A DNA stretch of 64,000 nucleotides from Clostridium sp. BNL1100 (GTDB lineage Bacteria > Bacillota > Clostridia > Acetivibrionales > DSM-1351): positions 3,353,001-3,417,000 of the forward strand of contig NC_016791.1 in the NCBI RefSeq assembly GCF_000244875.1, read 5' to 3'. A model generated the notes under the pieces. The model was not told the DNA's origin and did no database searches. It worked only from the letters and a program-made list of their open reading frames with translations. The position numbers and the translations under genes were made by a program. Shown here piece by piece: positions 1-8,869 of this stretch. Each line of letters starts with the position of its first letter. Positions within the stretch are counted from its first letter, which is position 1.

Positions 1-1083
1 AAATGGACCTGATATTGTCTGTATCTTTTGCAGTACTCCATCTGAGGTTTTTACTTCATATGTCAGGCCGGCATTTGCATAAGGATCGTTTAGCAAAGCT
101 ATTCCTAAAGGCTTGCAAAGCTTTATTGAGAAAAGAGAGTAAATAATATGTCCTATGCAAGCTTCGTTCAGATATAATTTGTCGCCTGTTTCATAAGGAA
201 TTTGACTTTCAGTTGCTACAAAGCCTACGGCACCTTTTGATTTTCCCGACTTAAAGATTTCCATCATTTTTTCATATCCGATATAGTCTTCTTTGTCAAA
301 TTGTATTTGCCACTGCTGTGCAAGTTCAAATATATTTCCGTGTTCGGAGGTTTCTCTTAAAAAGTTAGGCTGGTGAACTTCAAGCATTGAAAGTTCAAGA
401 CATTCCAGTCCGCCTTCATTTACAGGGAAGTCCCATTGACCGTCCTCACTCAAAAGTTTATCGTATATATTTAATCCGCCTTCAATTGATGAAATTGCAA
501 TATATCCGTACTCACTTGAACGACCTGCACGTATAAGAAGGACTTCCTGTCCGTTCCATGAAAATGACATGGATGCTCTAAGTGCAAGATTTTCAATTTC
601 AACACCAAAAATCTTTTTAACAACTTTCCATGATTTGGGGCCTTCAGTTGATACGATTGCCATTGTATCAAACAAATCTTTTATCTCAATTTCATATTCT
701 GACTCCTTAGCCTGTATAACAAGCCATTCTTTTACATCAGCTGCCTTCTCCCATGGGGAAATCACGATAAAATCATTTTCTCTGCGTACTATAAATACAT
801 TTCCTACAATTTCAGCCTCTTCATTGAGAAAATAACATTCGCTGACATTTCCTACATTAAGGTATTGTATGTCCTTTGTAGCGAGATTTTCAAGGAACAA
901 CTCAGCTTTATCCCCTTCTACTGAAAACAAGCCGTATGTACTGCAATCATAAAACATAGCACCTTCTCTAAGTGCCGTATACTCTTTTTGAAGGTTGCCT
1001 AAGGTTTTTACGACTTTCCGATCCTTAACTTCAATAAACTCTGCTCTTTCACTGTACTTATTTTCCAATTTGCTTGTTAACAT
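1..1083 (-). CDS. GcvT-like aminomethyltransferase/folate-binding protein (3' end beyond window)
   Basis: The reading frame is open from an ATG at 1083, with AGGAGG just upstream, to the window edge. This gives 361 codons without a stop, so the C-terminus is missing. The protein resembles the tetrahydrofolate-binding GcvT/YgfZ fold: an early segment around residues 40-60 on a small N-terminal domain, a central barrel, and a C-terminal barrel containing a GAVGFV strand. In the glycine cleavage system this fold moves a one-carbon unit to folate. Here it is the last visible gene of an operon with an acyl carrier protein, FabD, FabG, FabZ and an ABC exporter, and no gcvH or gcvP is seen. A role in tailoring a carrier-bound acyl product is therefore an inference. 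The family assignment is moderately sure and the substrate is unknown. Confidence 0.7.
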   Translation of the reverse strand, partial: MLTSKLENKYSERAEFIEVKDRKVVKTLGNLQKEYTALREGAMFYDCSTYGLFSVEGDKAELFLENLATKDIQYLNVGNVSECYFLNEEAEIVGNVFIVRRENDFIVISPWEKAADVKEWLVIQAKESEYEIEIKDLFDTMAIVSTEGPKSWKVVKKIFGVEIENLALRASMSFSWNGQEVLLIRAGRSSEYGYIAISSIEGGLNIYDKLLSEDGQWDFPVNEGGLECLELSMLEVHQPNFLRETSEHGNIFELAQQWQIQFDKEDYIGYEKMMEIFKSGKSKGAVGFVATESQIPYETGDKLYLNEACIGHIIYSLFSIKLCKPLGIALLNDPYANAGLTYEVKTSDGVLQKIQTISGPF

Positions 1084-1101
1084 ATAAACCTCCTATAAAA
1101 A

Positions 1102-1986
1102 TTATATTTCTTGTTTTTTGCGTCTGAAATTAATAAAAAACAGTATTAATGAAATCAGTAAAACTCCTAAGATAAATATGATTGAAATGTATGGCCTGAT
1201 TTCACTTCCATTCCAGTCCAGAACCACCCCAAATTCACGGGTGTAACTATCACGCACCGACATGGGAGCATTTTTAAAGCATAAATCAACCGACTCCTGC
1301 ATAAGTACACGTCTGAAAAGTGAAGCGATATGCCCGAACGGCAGGAACTTTAATACACTTTGAATGGTTTCGGGCAATGATCCCATAGGTACATAAAGCC
1401 CATTTAAAAACCCTATTGTTGTTCCGATTATCAGACTGGCTGATGAATATGCACTGTTTGTTGAAAAGAACGACACCATAAAGCCCATTAATGCAGCGCT
1501 CATCATAGCAGACAGGCAAATCAGTCCAAGACATTTTAAAATCATTCCGATACTGAAGAAATATCCGGTACCAAAATAAATGTAACCACCATAAACTGCA
1601 AAGGATATAACACTTATGATAGTTCCAACTGTAAATGATGTTATTACACATGAAACAGGATATGTCATTGCTGAAAGAGGGGAACTTTTAAAGTCCATAA
1701 CAATTCTGTTCTCCCGGTCATTTACCATTGTTCCTAATGCACCTAATGTACTTGTCAGTGTAGTAATGGACAACAGTCCTGCTAAAATCCAGCTATTTAT
1801 AAGATAGGATAGATCGTCTCCGTTAAGTACGCCATTTGTTTGCTGATTTACGGCATCTACCTGCAGCTTTGCCAAAAACAAAATATACAATGCTATCACT
1901 ATTAGAACTGCCAGCATAGAAAAAAATACTGACGTCCTGTCTCTAAAGTAAAGTTTGGAATTGCGATAAATTAGTTTTCTTAACAT
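1102..1986 (-). CDS. ABC-2 type transporter permease
   Basis: This is a 294-residue integral membrane protein with a short cytoplasmic start (residues 1-18), a first membrane segment around residues 20-40, a long loop, and five more hydrophobic segments, ending in a positively charged tail. That layout matches ABC-2 family exporters of drugs, polyketides or cell-surface lipids. Its start overlaps the end of the upstream ATPase gene by 7 bases, which suggests translational coupling, and GGGAGG precedes the ATG. Together with the ATPase it probably exports the product of the adjoining fatty-acid-like genes. The cargo is not visible from sequence. Confidence 0.85.
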   Translation of the reverse strand: MLRKLIYRNSKLYFRDRTSVFFSMLAVLIVIALYILFLAKLQVDAVNQQTNGVLNGDDLSYLINSWILAGLLSITTLTSTLGALGTMVNDRENRIVMDFKSSPLSAMTYPVSCVITSFTVGTIISVISFAVYGGYIYFGTGYFFSIGMILKCLGLICLSAMMSAALMGFMVSFFSTNSAYSSASLIIGTTIGFLNGLYVPMGSLPETIQSVLKFLPFGHIASLFRRVLMQESVDLCFKNAPMSVRDSYTREFGVVLDWNGSEIRPYISIIFILGVLLISLILFFINFRRKKQEI

Positions 1987-2900
1987 TCAGCTTCCTCCCG
2001 ACTTTGTCCTATTGCCTTTAAGAATACATCATCCATATTACCGTGTATCATTTCAAAAGAGGTAATAGAACCCTTTAAATCAGCTAATATGTTTATTGCA
2101 CTTTCAGCAGCCTTGATATTAACCGAAACTACATTCTTGTCCATGCTGTGAGGTATCTTTTTTTCGTTTAAATACCGAACCACTTCATCCTCGGCATCAT
2201 AAATCTTGAGTAAATCATCGGTGTACTTTTCCTTCAAGTTGTTTGGAGTACCTTCTGCGACAATTTTCCCTTGATTTATAATTGTAATTGTATCTGCATT
2301 TGCGGCTTCTTCCATGTAATGTGTTGTCAGAAAAACAGTCATTCCTAAATGCCTTTGCATTTCTCCGATTGTATTCCAAATGGACGTCCTGGTTTTAGGG
2401 TCAAGGCCTGTTGTCGGTTCATCTAAAAATAATATCTTTGGCTGATTTATCAATGCCCGTGCAATATCCGCCCTTCTTTTTTGTCCTCCGGAAAGCTTTC
2501 CATACCTACGATCCATGAATTCATCACATTCCGTTATTTTAGAAGCCTCGGATATCCTCTCCTTTAATGCAGAGCCGCTCAATCCGTAAAATGAGCCTCT
2601 TATAGACAGATTCTCTCTTACAGTAAGTAAATTATCCAAAACACTGTTTTGGAACACGACCCCGATATCTTTGCGGATTTTTTGGTCGTCTTTTCCCAGT
2701 TCCCACTCATTAATCACAACACTGCCGGAATTCTTTGTTATCAGTGTGGATAATATATCTATTGTTGTGGATTTACCCGCCCCGTTTGTACCTAAAAAAG
2801 CAAACAAACTTCCTTTTTCAACTTCAAAAGATATATTCTTTACAGCTTCAACGGATCCGTAATTTTTTATCAAATTACTTACTTTAATTATTTTTCCCAT
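1980..2900 (-). CDS. ABC transporter ATP-binding protein (DrrA/CcmA type)
   Basis: This 306-residue nucleotide-binding subunit has Walker A GTNGAGKST at residues 37-45, the signature LSGGQ at 136-140 and Walker B ILFLDE at 156-161, followed by the switch histidine in TTHYMEE. About 80 residues after the ATPase core form the C-terminal extension typical of DrrA-like exporter ATPases. It energises export through the permease encoded immediately downstream. AAGGTGG precedes the ATG. The gene follows the fabZ-like gene by about 45 bases in the same operon, so it is likely co-transcribed with the acyl-chain biosynthesis genes and may give export or self-protection for their product. Confidence 0.9.
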   Translation of the reverse strand: MGKIIKVSNLIKNYGSVEAVKNISFEVEKGSLFAFLGTNGAGKSTTIDILSTLITKNSGSVVINEWELGKDDQKIRKDIGVVFQNSVLDNLLTVRENLSIRGSFYGLSGSALKERISEASKITECDEFMDRRYGKLSGGQKRRADIARALINQPKILFLDEPTTGLDPKTRTSIWNTIGEMQRHLGMTVFLTTHYMEEAANADTITIINQGKIVAEGTPNNLKEKYTDDLLKIYDAEDEVVRYLNEKKIPHSMDKNVVSVNIKAAESAINILADLKGSITSFEMIHGNMDDVFLKAIGQSREEAEC

Positions 2901-2944
2901 GAATTAGCACCACCTTTTGTCTACTTTTAACGTTATGGAGTTTA

Positions 2945-3433
2945 TTAATTTTTTTCTGATACTGAAATCTTTCCTTCTGCAACGATTTCATTATCCACCA
3001 TAACTTTAGCCTCAATCAGAGAGAGCGAAGCAAATGTTGTTTTTTTCCAAACTTGAATATGTAAAGTATCACCAGGATGAACTGTTTTTTTGAATTTCAT
3101 TGATTTAATTTCGACAAGATATCCTACATGCTCTGCTATTTTCTTTGCAATATCAACCTCATTCAGGTTATTTGCCGAAGCGTCCTGTTTCATTGACTCC
3201 ATAAATTCAGCACAGTACATTACAGCAGTTACCTGTGCTATAGATTCTACAATAAGAACGCCCGGTAATATAGGTTCTGTAGGGAAATGACCTTGAAAGA
3301 ACGGTTCATCAATAGTCACATTTTTTATACCTAATGCATATTTGCCCGGTTCACACTCAATCACCTTGTCTACAAGTAAAAATGGGGCTTTATGGGGAAG
3401 TATCGACATAATTTCTTTGGTCGTAAATTTCAT
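2945..3433 (-). CDS. FabZ-like 3-hydroxyacyl-ACP dehydratase
   Basis: This is a 162-residue single hot-dog protein. The motif GHFPTEPILPGVL (residues 48-60) carries the catalytic histidine H49, and E63 lies 14 residues later, as in FabZ. The enzyme removes water from a beta-hydroxyacyl chain on acyl carrier protein to give an enoyl chain. The length is close to the usual 140-160 for FabZ. It sits 4 bases after the acyl carrier protein gene and before the ABC exporter genes. Placement in a cluster with an exporter and GcvT-like gene suggests a dedicated secondary pathway rather than housekeeping fatty acid synthesis, so no fab symbol is assigned. Confidence 0.88.
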   Translation of the reverse strand: MKFTTKEIMSILPHKAPFLLVDKVIECEPGKYALGIKNVTIDEPFFQGHFPTEPILPGVLIVESIAQVTAVMYCAEFMESMKQDASANNLNEVDIAKKIAEHVGYLVEIKSMKFKKTVHPGDTLHIQVWKKTTFASLSLIEAKVMVDNEIVAEGKISVSEKN

Positions 3434-3437
3434 TTAT

Positions 3438-3725
3438 TCAACCCTCGTTTTCCAGTTTTTGAACCTCTATATAGTCTGCCATTGTATTAACAGAACTAAA
3501 AATTGTAGTGTTGTCATCTGTTACAGATATTTCAAACCTGTCATATATACCAACAGCCAGCTCAAGAGCATCAATTGAGTCCAGTTCCAGACCACGTCCG
3601 AAAATTGGTTGATCATTGGTTATAAATTCAGGGTCCATTTCAATATCAAGCTGTTCAACCATCATACTCTTAATTTCCCTACAAAGTTTTTCTCTTTCTT
3701 CTGCTTTGTTATAAATATCATTCAT
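3438..3725 (-). CDS. Acyl carrier protein
   Basis: This is a 95-residue acidic helical protein with the phosphopantetheine attachment motif LELDSID, S50 being the modified serine. The motif has isoleucine where housekeeping AcpP has leucine (DSL), and the protein is about 18 residues longer than AcpP. Both points favour a specialised carrier. It would hold the growing acyl chain for the FabD, FabG and FabZ homologues encoded on either side. AAGGAG precedes the ATG. The gene is 51 bases downstream of the fabG-like gene and 4 bases upstream of the fabZ-like gene. Confidence 0.88.
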   Translation of the reverse strand: MNDIYNKAEEREKLCREIKSMMVEQLDIEMDPEFITNDQPIFGRGLELDSIDALELAVGIYDRFEISVTDDNTTIFSSVNTMADYIEVQKLENEG

Positions 3726-3776
3726 AGTTCATTCTCCTTACCTTAATTTTAATTTTTAATAAAAACAAGTTTTGTA

Positions 3777-4532
3777 TTAATCGATTAAGCCACCATCCAC
3801 TGTTAGAACTTTGCCGGTTATGTATTTTGAACGTGATGAAGCCAGAAATGCAACTGCATCTGCAATATCCTGAGGCTCTCCGAAACGCTTGAGAGATATA
3901 AAATCCATGTATTTGTCTTTAAGAGATTTACCTCCTGCGTCATTTGTCATATCTGTTTCAATAAATCCGGGTGCTACAACATTACATCTTATTCCGTATC
4001 TGGCATATTCCTTTGCAACTACCTTTGAGAAGGCAATTATGCCTGCCTTGGATGCAGAATAGTTAGCTTGACCCTCTTGTCCAACGATTCCGCTTGTTGA
4101 TGCAATATTAACTATTACTCCTTTTTTTGCAGAGCACATCATTTTCAATGCCTCCTGCGAAATCCTGAAGCAGCCTAAAAGGTTTGTATCTATAACCTTT
4201 TGAAAACTGGCCTCACTCATCATCATAAGATAACCATCCTTAATTATTCCGGCATTATTCACAAGAATGTCAATATGTCTAAACTGGCTTTTTATTTGCT
4301 TGAACATTTGCTTTATTTCTTCAGGGTTTTGCATATCTGCCTTAATAATAAGAGCCTGACGCCCCATTTCTTCTATTTCTTCCTTCAAAGATACAGCCAT
4401 TTCTTCATTGGAGCGATAATTTATTACAACATCAACTCCCTGCCTTGCCAATTCCAAGGCAATTGCCCTGCCAATACCTCTTGAAGCACCGGTTACTAAT
4501 GCTGTACATCCTTCATCAAATAACTTCCACAT
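3777..4532 (-). CDS. FabG-like 3-oxoacyl-ACP reductase (SDR)
   Basis: This 251-residue short-chain dehydrogenase has the cofactor motif TGASRGIG at residues 14-21, NNAG at 92-95 and the catalytic triad S145, Y158, K162 (YSASK), with spacing identical to FabG. It would reduce a beta-ketoacyl chain on the neighbouring acyl carrier protein with NAD(P)H. GAGGTG lies 6 bases before the ATG. The gene begins 14 bases after the end of the fabD-like gene, inside one operon. SDR enzymes are easily misassigned by substrate, but the FabD/ACP/FabZ neighbours make the acyl-ACP role likely. Confidence 0.88.
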   Translation of the reverse strand: MWKLFDEGCTALVTGASRGIGRAIALELARQGVDVVINYRSNEEMAVSLKEEIEEMGRQALIIKADMQNPEEIKQMFKQIKSQFRHIDILVNNAGIIKDGYLMMMSEASFQKVIDTNLLGCFRISQEALKMMCSAKKGVIVNIASTSGIVGQEGQANYSASKAGIIAFSKVVAKEYARYGIRCNVVAPGFIETDMTNDAGGKSLKDKYMDFISLKRFGEPQDIADAVAFLASSRSKYITGKVLTVDGGLID

Positions 4533-4546
4533 GTGTACACCTCATT

Positions 4547-5500
4547 TCATTCCTGGTTTATTTTTTTACTAAGTGTCATTAAACTTTTTTTATCTTCCGA
4601 GCACCAGACCTTTACTTCTTTTGTCAGATTTCTGAACAGTCCCGATAAAGAATGTCCAGGCCCAACTTCAATTATGACAGGGTTCTCAACTTCCAATAAT
4701 GTATTCATTGTCTGGAGCCACCGAACAGGCTTATGGCATTGTTCAATCAGCTCATTTTTTAAATCCTCACCATTGTTTTTTTCAATATAATAATCACCGG
4801 TACAATTTAGAATCACTGGTATTGAGGGCTCTTTAACTGAAATATCGTTAACATAATTTCTGAATTCCGGCAGCATTTCATCCATAATAGGAGTATGAAA
4901 GGCCTGTCCAACCGGCAGAATTGTTGCTTTGTATTCAACATTTTGCTTAATTTCTTCATAAAATTTTTCTATAGCAGGTTTTGCTCCGCCAACAACTATC
5001 TGTTTATTTGAGTTATAAAGAGCTATCTGCAGACAGTCATTTGAAGCTTTTGAAATATCAGAACACATTTGTTCTACATACTCTATAGACATACATGGAG
5101 AGGAAACAGCACATAAACGTCCATCCGTTTTCAATTCACTCATTAAGCGGCTTCGTTCTCTGATTAAGCAGCTTGTCTCATACAAATCAAGAACACCTGC
5201 GGCAACCAAAGCGCAGTATTGTCCCAAACTGTGTCCTGCTGTTACATCCGGCTTAATTCCAAGACCGCTTAAAACCTTCACATATGCCATATTCATAGCG
5301 AACATGACAATCTGTGTATAATTTGTGAGGCTCAGTTTTTCCTGTGTTGCACTTTCTAAAAAAGCTATGACATCAAATTTGCACGCTTCAGAAACAGTGT
5401 CAAATACCGGCTTAATTTCATTAAGCGAATAACCCTTAATATCTTGAAGCATCTGGGGATTTTGTGCCCCTTGTCCCGGGAAAATGAATATTTTTTTCAT
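4547..5500 (-). CDS. FabD-like malonyl-CoA:ACP acyltransferase
   Basis: This 317-residue acyltransferase begins with the FPGQGAQ motif (residues 7-13) and carries the nucleophile S91 in GHSLG. A conserved arginine pair follows near residues 115-117, and a histidine lies in the AFHTP segment. It loads an extender unit, usually malonyl, onto acyl carrier protein. The start at 5500 is preferred because AGGA lies 9 bases upstream; the ATG at 5509 would overlap that site. The gene follows the thioesterase gene almost directly. Extender choice (malonyl or methylmalonyl) cannot be settled by eye. Confidence 0.87.
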   Translation of the reverse strand: MKKIFIFPGQGAQNPQMLQDIKGYSLNEIKPVFDTVSEACKFDVIAFLESATQEKLSLTNYTQIVMFAMNMAYVKVLSGLGIKPDVTAGHSLGQYCALVAAGVLDLYETSCLIRERSRLMSELKTDGRLCAVSSPCMSIEYVEQMCSDISKASNDCLQIALYNSNKQIVVGGAKPAIEKFYEEIKQNVEYKATILPVGQAFHTPIMDEMLPEFRNYVNDISVKEPSIPVILNCTGDYYIEKNNGEDLKNELIEQCHKPVRWLQTMNTLLEVENPVIIEVGPGHSLSGLFRNLTKEVKVWCSEDKKSLMTLSKKINQE

Positions 5501-5510
5501 ATGCTTCATC

Positions 5511-5942
5511 CTAACTTTCTAAATAATCATTAATCAGTTTCTTAAAATTGTCGTCTAGACTCATATGTAGTCCGTTCTTTGCTGATAACACTCCTACAGT
5601 TGTAGTTGCAACGGCATATTCTTTACCATCAAATTCACCTGTCGCAATATGTTTAAAAACAAGTTTTGCAGCTTTAGGCTTTTCAAGTTTTGTACGCAAT
5701 ATCAAATGAGTACCCATAGGAATAGGCAGCAAGAACTTGCACTCGGCTTCAAGAACAGGAAATATAATTGAATCCCCTTGCTCTCTAGCAATTTTTTCTA
5801 CATAAGATGACAATTGCACCTGTTCGGCAATTGCAAATCTGGAATTTTCAAACCATACAAAATACTTGGAATTATAAACTGTTTTAGACGGGTCACATTC
5901 ATTAAATTCAACGATGTGTTTTTCATGATACCATTTACTCAT
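5511..5942 (-). CDS. 4HBT-family hot-dog acyl thioesterase
   Basis: This 143-residue single hot-dog protein belongs to the 4-hydroxybenzoyl-CoA thioesterase (YbgC/FadM) family. The usual active-site stretch is present in altered form as NECDPSKTVYNSKYF, with D17 and N24 at the expected places. It would hydrolyse an acyl-thioester and could release or proofread the product of the downstream acyl-carrier genes. It is the first gene of the eight-gene minus-strand operon, with GAGAGGGA before the ATG, so the operon promoter should lie in the 5943-6290 gap. A carrier-loading role instead of hydrolysis is also possible. Confidence 0.78.
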   Translation of the reverse strand: MSKWYHEKHIVEFNECDPSKTVYNSKYFVWFENSRFAIAEQVQLSSYVEKIAREQGDSIIFPVLEAECKFLLPIPMGTHLILRTKLEKPKAAKLVFKHIATGEFDGKEYAVATTTVGVLSAKNGLHMSLDDNFKKLINDYLES

Positions 5943-6290
5943 TTATCCCTCTCCCAACTTTGAATATTTTTAAAATATTACATTACTTTAGTTACCTTAC
6001 AATAGGTAAATAAATTCAATCAAACTGCACCAAAAGTTGCGGTATTAATATTTTTTACTTTTTTACATATTTTTGGAAGTGTTACTATAATATTACTAAA
6101 TGTTCCATTATGATTCAATATAATTTTTGTAAATTATTCAAAAATTTTGAATTTTATCAAAATATGCTAAAATATGAGTTTAATAATTAAGAATTTATGA
6201 GAATGTTTATGTATAGACATATTAAAACATTAAGAAAAGAGAACTTGTCTTTAAGAACATAATTTTTGACTTTATCTGTATATATTCTTA
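5943..6290. other. AT-rich intergenic region (348 bp)
   Basis: No gene is supported here. The stretch is very AT-rich and should hold the promoter of the acyl-carrier/ABC operon on the minus strand, but no -35/-10 pair stands out. A short plus-strand reading frame near 6192-6263 resembles only the first residues of an XRE-type regulator and stops at once, so it is not called a gene. Confidence 0.4.
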
Positions 6291-7022
6291 CTAAATATCT
6301 TTTATATTCCAACTATTATCTGCAAATTTTACAAAAGTTTTGGGTGAACATAATAGGGTATTAAGCTTTTGCTCTGTTTCATCTGAAAAACATCTATTAA
6401 AGGCATATTCTTCACCGGCTTGTTTAACAGACAATAAGTATTCATTGATTCTTTTACTCAGTTGTTTCTGGGAGAATAATTCTCCTTCAGGGCAAATAAT
6501 CTTGGTATAATTAATTCCATACAAAATATCAAATTGTTTTATTAATGCTTCGTAGTTGTTAATAGTCGAGTAAAAACCACAAGTTGAAATTAAGACAATC
6601 TCAGCGTGGTTTCCTTTATAGCGAAACGGATGATTACTCCCACCGTCATCACGATTGGTTATGTACGGTAATAATAAAGGCAAATTTCTATCCAGCAGTG
6701 CCTTAACCTTTGAAGGCATTCCATAGTAATAAAGCGGAAAACTCCAAACAATAATGTTTGCATTTATAATTTGGGACAAAATTTGTGTCATGTCATCATT
6801 TATAATACAACTTCCAGGAGTTGAAGTCCAACAACAAAAGCAACCTTTACAATGATTAATATTACTGGTGCTTACTATAACCGTTTCGATTTTAGCAAAT
6901 TCCTGATATTTTACCTTAATACCATCTAGAAATGCATTTGTTATTTTAAGCGTATTACTATTTATACCTTTAGGACTCCCATTAATAACAAGGATATTTA
7001 CTTTATTATTTTTTATATTCAT
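6291..7022 (-). CDS. Flavodoxin-like NADPH-dependent FMN reductase / iron-sulfur flavoprotein
   Basis: The protein begins with a flavodoxin-like strand and phosphate loop (INGSPKGINSNT) and has a cysteine cluster CKGCFCCW about 40 residues later, followed by a further cysteine and the DDM motif. This is the layout of iron-sulfur flavoproteins and related FMN reductases found in anaerobes. It should bind FMN, probably with an Fe-S cluster, and act as a cytoplasmic electron carrier or reductase. About 80 residues after the core have no clear assignment. The ATG at 7022 is used; a TTG at 7040 is the alternative, and neither has a strong ribosome-binding site. It stands alone between two terminator or promoter regions. 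Confidence 0.78.
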   Translation of the reverse strand: MNIKNNKVNILVINGSPKGINSNTLKITNAFLDGIKVKYQEFAKIETVIVSTSNINHCKGCFCCWTSTPGSCIINDDMTQILSQIINANIIVWSFPLYYYGMPSKVKALLDRNLPLLLPYITNRDDGGSNHPFRYKGNHAEIVLISTCGFYSTINNYEALIKQFDILYGINYTKIICPEGELFSQKQLSKRINEYLLSVKQAGEEYAFNRCFSDETEQKLNTLLCSPKTFVKFADNSWNIKDI

Positions 7023-7194
7023 ACAGGTTATTCCATTCAATAATATTTTTTCTAGTTTTTACATTTCCTTAAATAAATATTCAATCTTTGGGGGTCTCCT
7101 TTTTAATACATAGAATTATCTGTATATAATATATTTCTTCAATTCTATATTAATGCAATTTTCTAAATTAAAACTATATTCAATTTTTCTATAT

Positions 7195-7242
7195 ACAAAA
7201 AGAAGCATGACTATTATCCTGTTGATGCTCATGCTCTTTTGT
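7195..7242 (-). terminator. Rho-independent terminator after the radical SAM gene
   Basis: An inverted repeat pairs about 14 bases (AGCATGA with TCATGCT plus flanking A/T pairs), followed on the minus strand by CTTTTTGT. It lies about 80 bases downstream of the radical SAM gene end. Confidence 0.6.
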
Positions 7243-7324
7243 ATTATTTTTACATACAACTATGATATTATTCGTGTTTCAAAATAAGAGAATAAAATTG
7301 ATGAATGTGAAGATACTGTATTTA

Positions 7325-8413
7325 TTATAAACCCGTAAGTGCGTCAACCTCCGCTTTTTTCTCAAATAACATGCAGCCTCCCCTGTGGTCTCCCAGCAGC
7401 AGTCCTTCACTGTCAAGCCTTACGAACAATGGTGACTTCAAGGCTTCCTTAAGACCTACTTCCCTGAGACTTGTATCTGATTGAGGCGAAAATGGGCATG
7501 GCTCTGCCCCACCATCAGAATTTATATGGAAAAATCCTCTTCCTGCTGCCAAGCAGCCTCCAGTTGCTTTTTCATCTCCCGGAAACGACAAAAACAATAT
7601 GTCCTTGTAATTTGACCGCAGCTCTGTAAGTCTTTCTGCCAGCAATTCACGTTCCTTTTCCGTTGGAGCGAGATAATCGGTTCCTTCTTCTGCCGGAACA
7701 TATTCTACGTAAAAAATGATTTTACATCCCATATTTGATAGAATATCAATAAAATTTTTTCCGGAAACTTCCTCAATATTTTGTGTTGTTATCGTTACAG
7801 ATGCACCGTAAACTATTCCATTGTCATTCAGTCTGCTCATCACTTCTAACAATGCTTTGTATGTACCCTGTCCCCGCCTTTGATCAGTTTCCTCCTGATA
7901 ACCCTCAATGCTTAATACTGGTAGAAGGTTTCTGTTTTTGCTGAACAAGTCTATGTAAAAGTCATCTATCAGCAATCCATTGGAGAATATAGGGAAAATT
8001 ATATTTTTACTGTCTGCAGCTTTTACAACCACATCTCTTCTCATTAAAGGCTCTCCTCCGGCCAAAAGTATAAATGAAATCCCCAAATTCTCTGCCTCCC
8101 GGAATATTTCATTCCATCGCTGGCAGGTCATCTGACTATCCCTTACTTCATCAGAACAAGTATGTAATTCTCTTGCATAGCAGCCGCTGCATCTTAAATT
8201 GCAGCTTTTAGTTATGCTAGCTATCAGAAACGGAGGAATATGAAGTCCTGCTTTTTCACTTTTTAAACGTCTTACTGTTGCTATTTTTGTTGATAACAAA
8301 TATTTCATTAGAAAAGCTGTTTCCTTGGGATTTTTTAAAGTAGACCTGATGGTATGACTCACAATATTCTCTACGGTTCTGCTCATATATTCGGAAAGAC
8401 TGCTGCTATCCAT
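7325..8413 (-). CDS. Radical SAM protein
   Basis: This 362-residue protein carries the CxxxCxxC motif CNLRCSGC (C71, C75, C78) that holds the [4Fe-4S] cluster used to cleave S-adenosylmethionine, followed by the GGEP motif (LLAGGEPLM) for SAM binding. The C-terminal third has further cysteines (GGCLAAGR, EPCPF, GGCMLF) in a SPASM-like arrangement, suggesting a second cluster. Residues 1-60 form a helical extension. The reaction cannot be named: it could be a peptide maturase, a methyltransferase or an MoaA-like enzyme. AAGGAGGT precedes the ATG. It appears monocistronic, with terminators on both sides. Confidence 0.85.
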   Translation of the reverse strand: MDSSSLSEYMSRTVENIVSHTIRSTLKNPKETAFLMKYLLSTKIATVRRLKSEKAGLHIPPFLIASITKSCNLRCSGCYARELHTCSDEVRDSQMTCQRWNEIFREAENLGISFILLAGGEPLMRRDVVVKAADSKNIIFPIFSNGLLIDDFYIDLFSKNRNLLPVLSIEGYQEETDQRRGQGTYKALLEVMSRLNDNGIVYGASVTITTQNIEEVSGKNFIDILSNMGCKIIFYVEYVPAEEGTDYLAPTEKERELLAERLTELRSNYKDILFLSFPGDEKATGGCLAAGRGFFHINSDGGAEPCPFSPQSDTSLREVGLKEALKSPLFVRLDSEGLLLGDHRGGCMLFEKKAEVDALTGL

Positions 8414-8519
8414 AACTACCTCCTTGACCTTTCATATATAACATTAGAATTTTATAACAAAATTACTATTATTATATATTTACGTATAAACCACTATTTT
8501 GTCTACAGAGAAATTAAAT

Positions 8520-8557
8520 AAAGGGTAAATCCACACTTTTAATGGATTTACCCTCTT
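8520..8557 (-). terminator. Rho-independent terminator after the 79-residue gene
   Basis: AAGGGTAAATCCA pairs perfectly with TGGATTTACCCT around a 9-base loop, with a T-rich tail on the minus strand. It directly follows the stop codon of the gene at 8561. Confidence 0.65.
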
Positions 8558-8560
8558 TCA

Positions 8561-8800
8561 TTAATAAACTTTTTTTGTATCATCATCTTTACGAGACTTT
8601 AATTCATGTTCCGTAAGTTCATCCACATAGGACTTCAAGAGAAATTCTTCTGCTATGCAGCTTTGCTTGTAATACCAATCTTTTACGGTTTTCTCAATCT
8701 CTTCATCCGTACCGTCAATTTTATAGGGATATACAGCAAGAAGCTGTCTGGTCTCCTTATCCCTTATCCCGACTTTTTCAGCACCTTCGAATCTTCCCAT
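8561..8800 (-). CDS. Small acidic hypothetical protein
   Basis: This 79-residue soluble protein has no signal peptide, membrane segment or recognised domain. It starts with MGRFEGAEKVG, has a strand-like first half and a charged helical second half (EEIEKTVKDWYY onwards), and ends in a run of charged residues. AAAGAAGGGA precedes the ATG, and a good terminator follows, so it is probably a real short transcription unit. I do not recognise it. Its neighbours, a radical SAM protein and Ogt, give no functional hint. Confidence 0.65.
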   Translation of the reverse strand: MGRFEGAEKVGIRDKETRQLLAVYPYKIDGTDEEIEKTVKDWYYKQSCIAEEFLLKSYVDELTEHELKSRKDDDTKKVY

Positions 8801-8869
8801 AATAAATATCCCTTCTTTAATATTTAATATTAATTATTAAATAGGTTTACCTAGTTTATCTGAATAAAT

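Noticed and set aside
6192-6263. Short plus-strand frame resembling the start of an XRE-type regulator
   Set aside because: It stops after about 20 residues and no downstream frame continues the helix-turn-helix.
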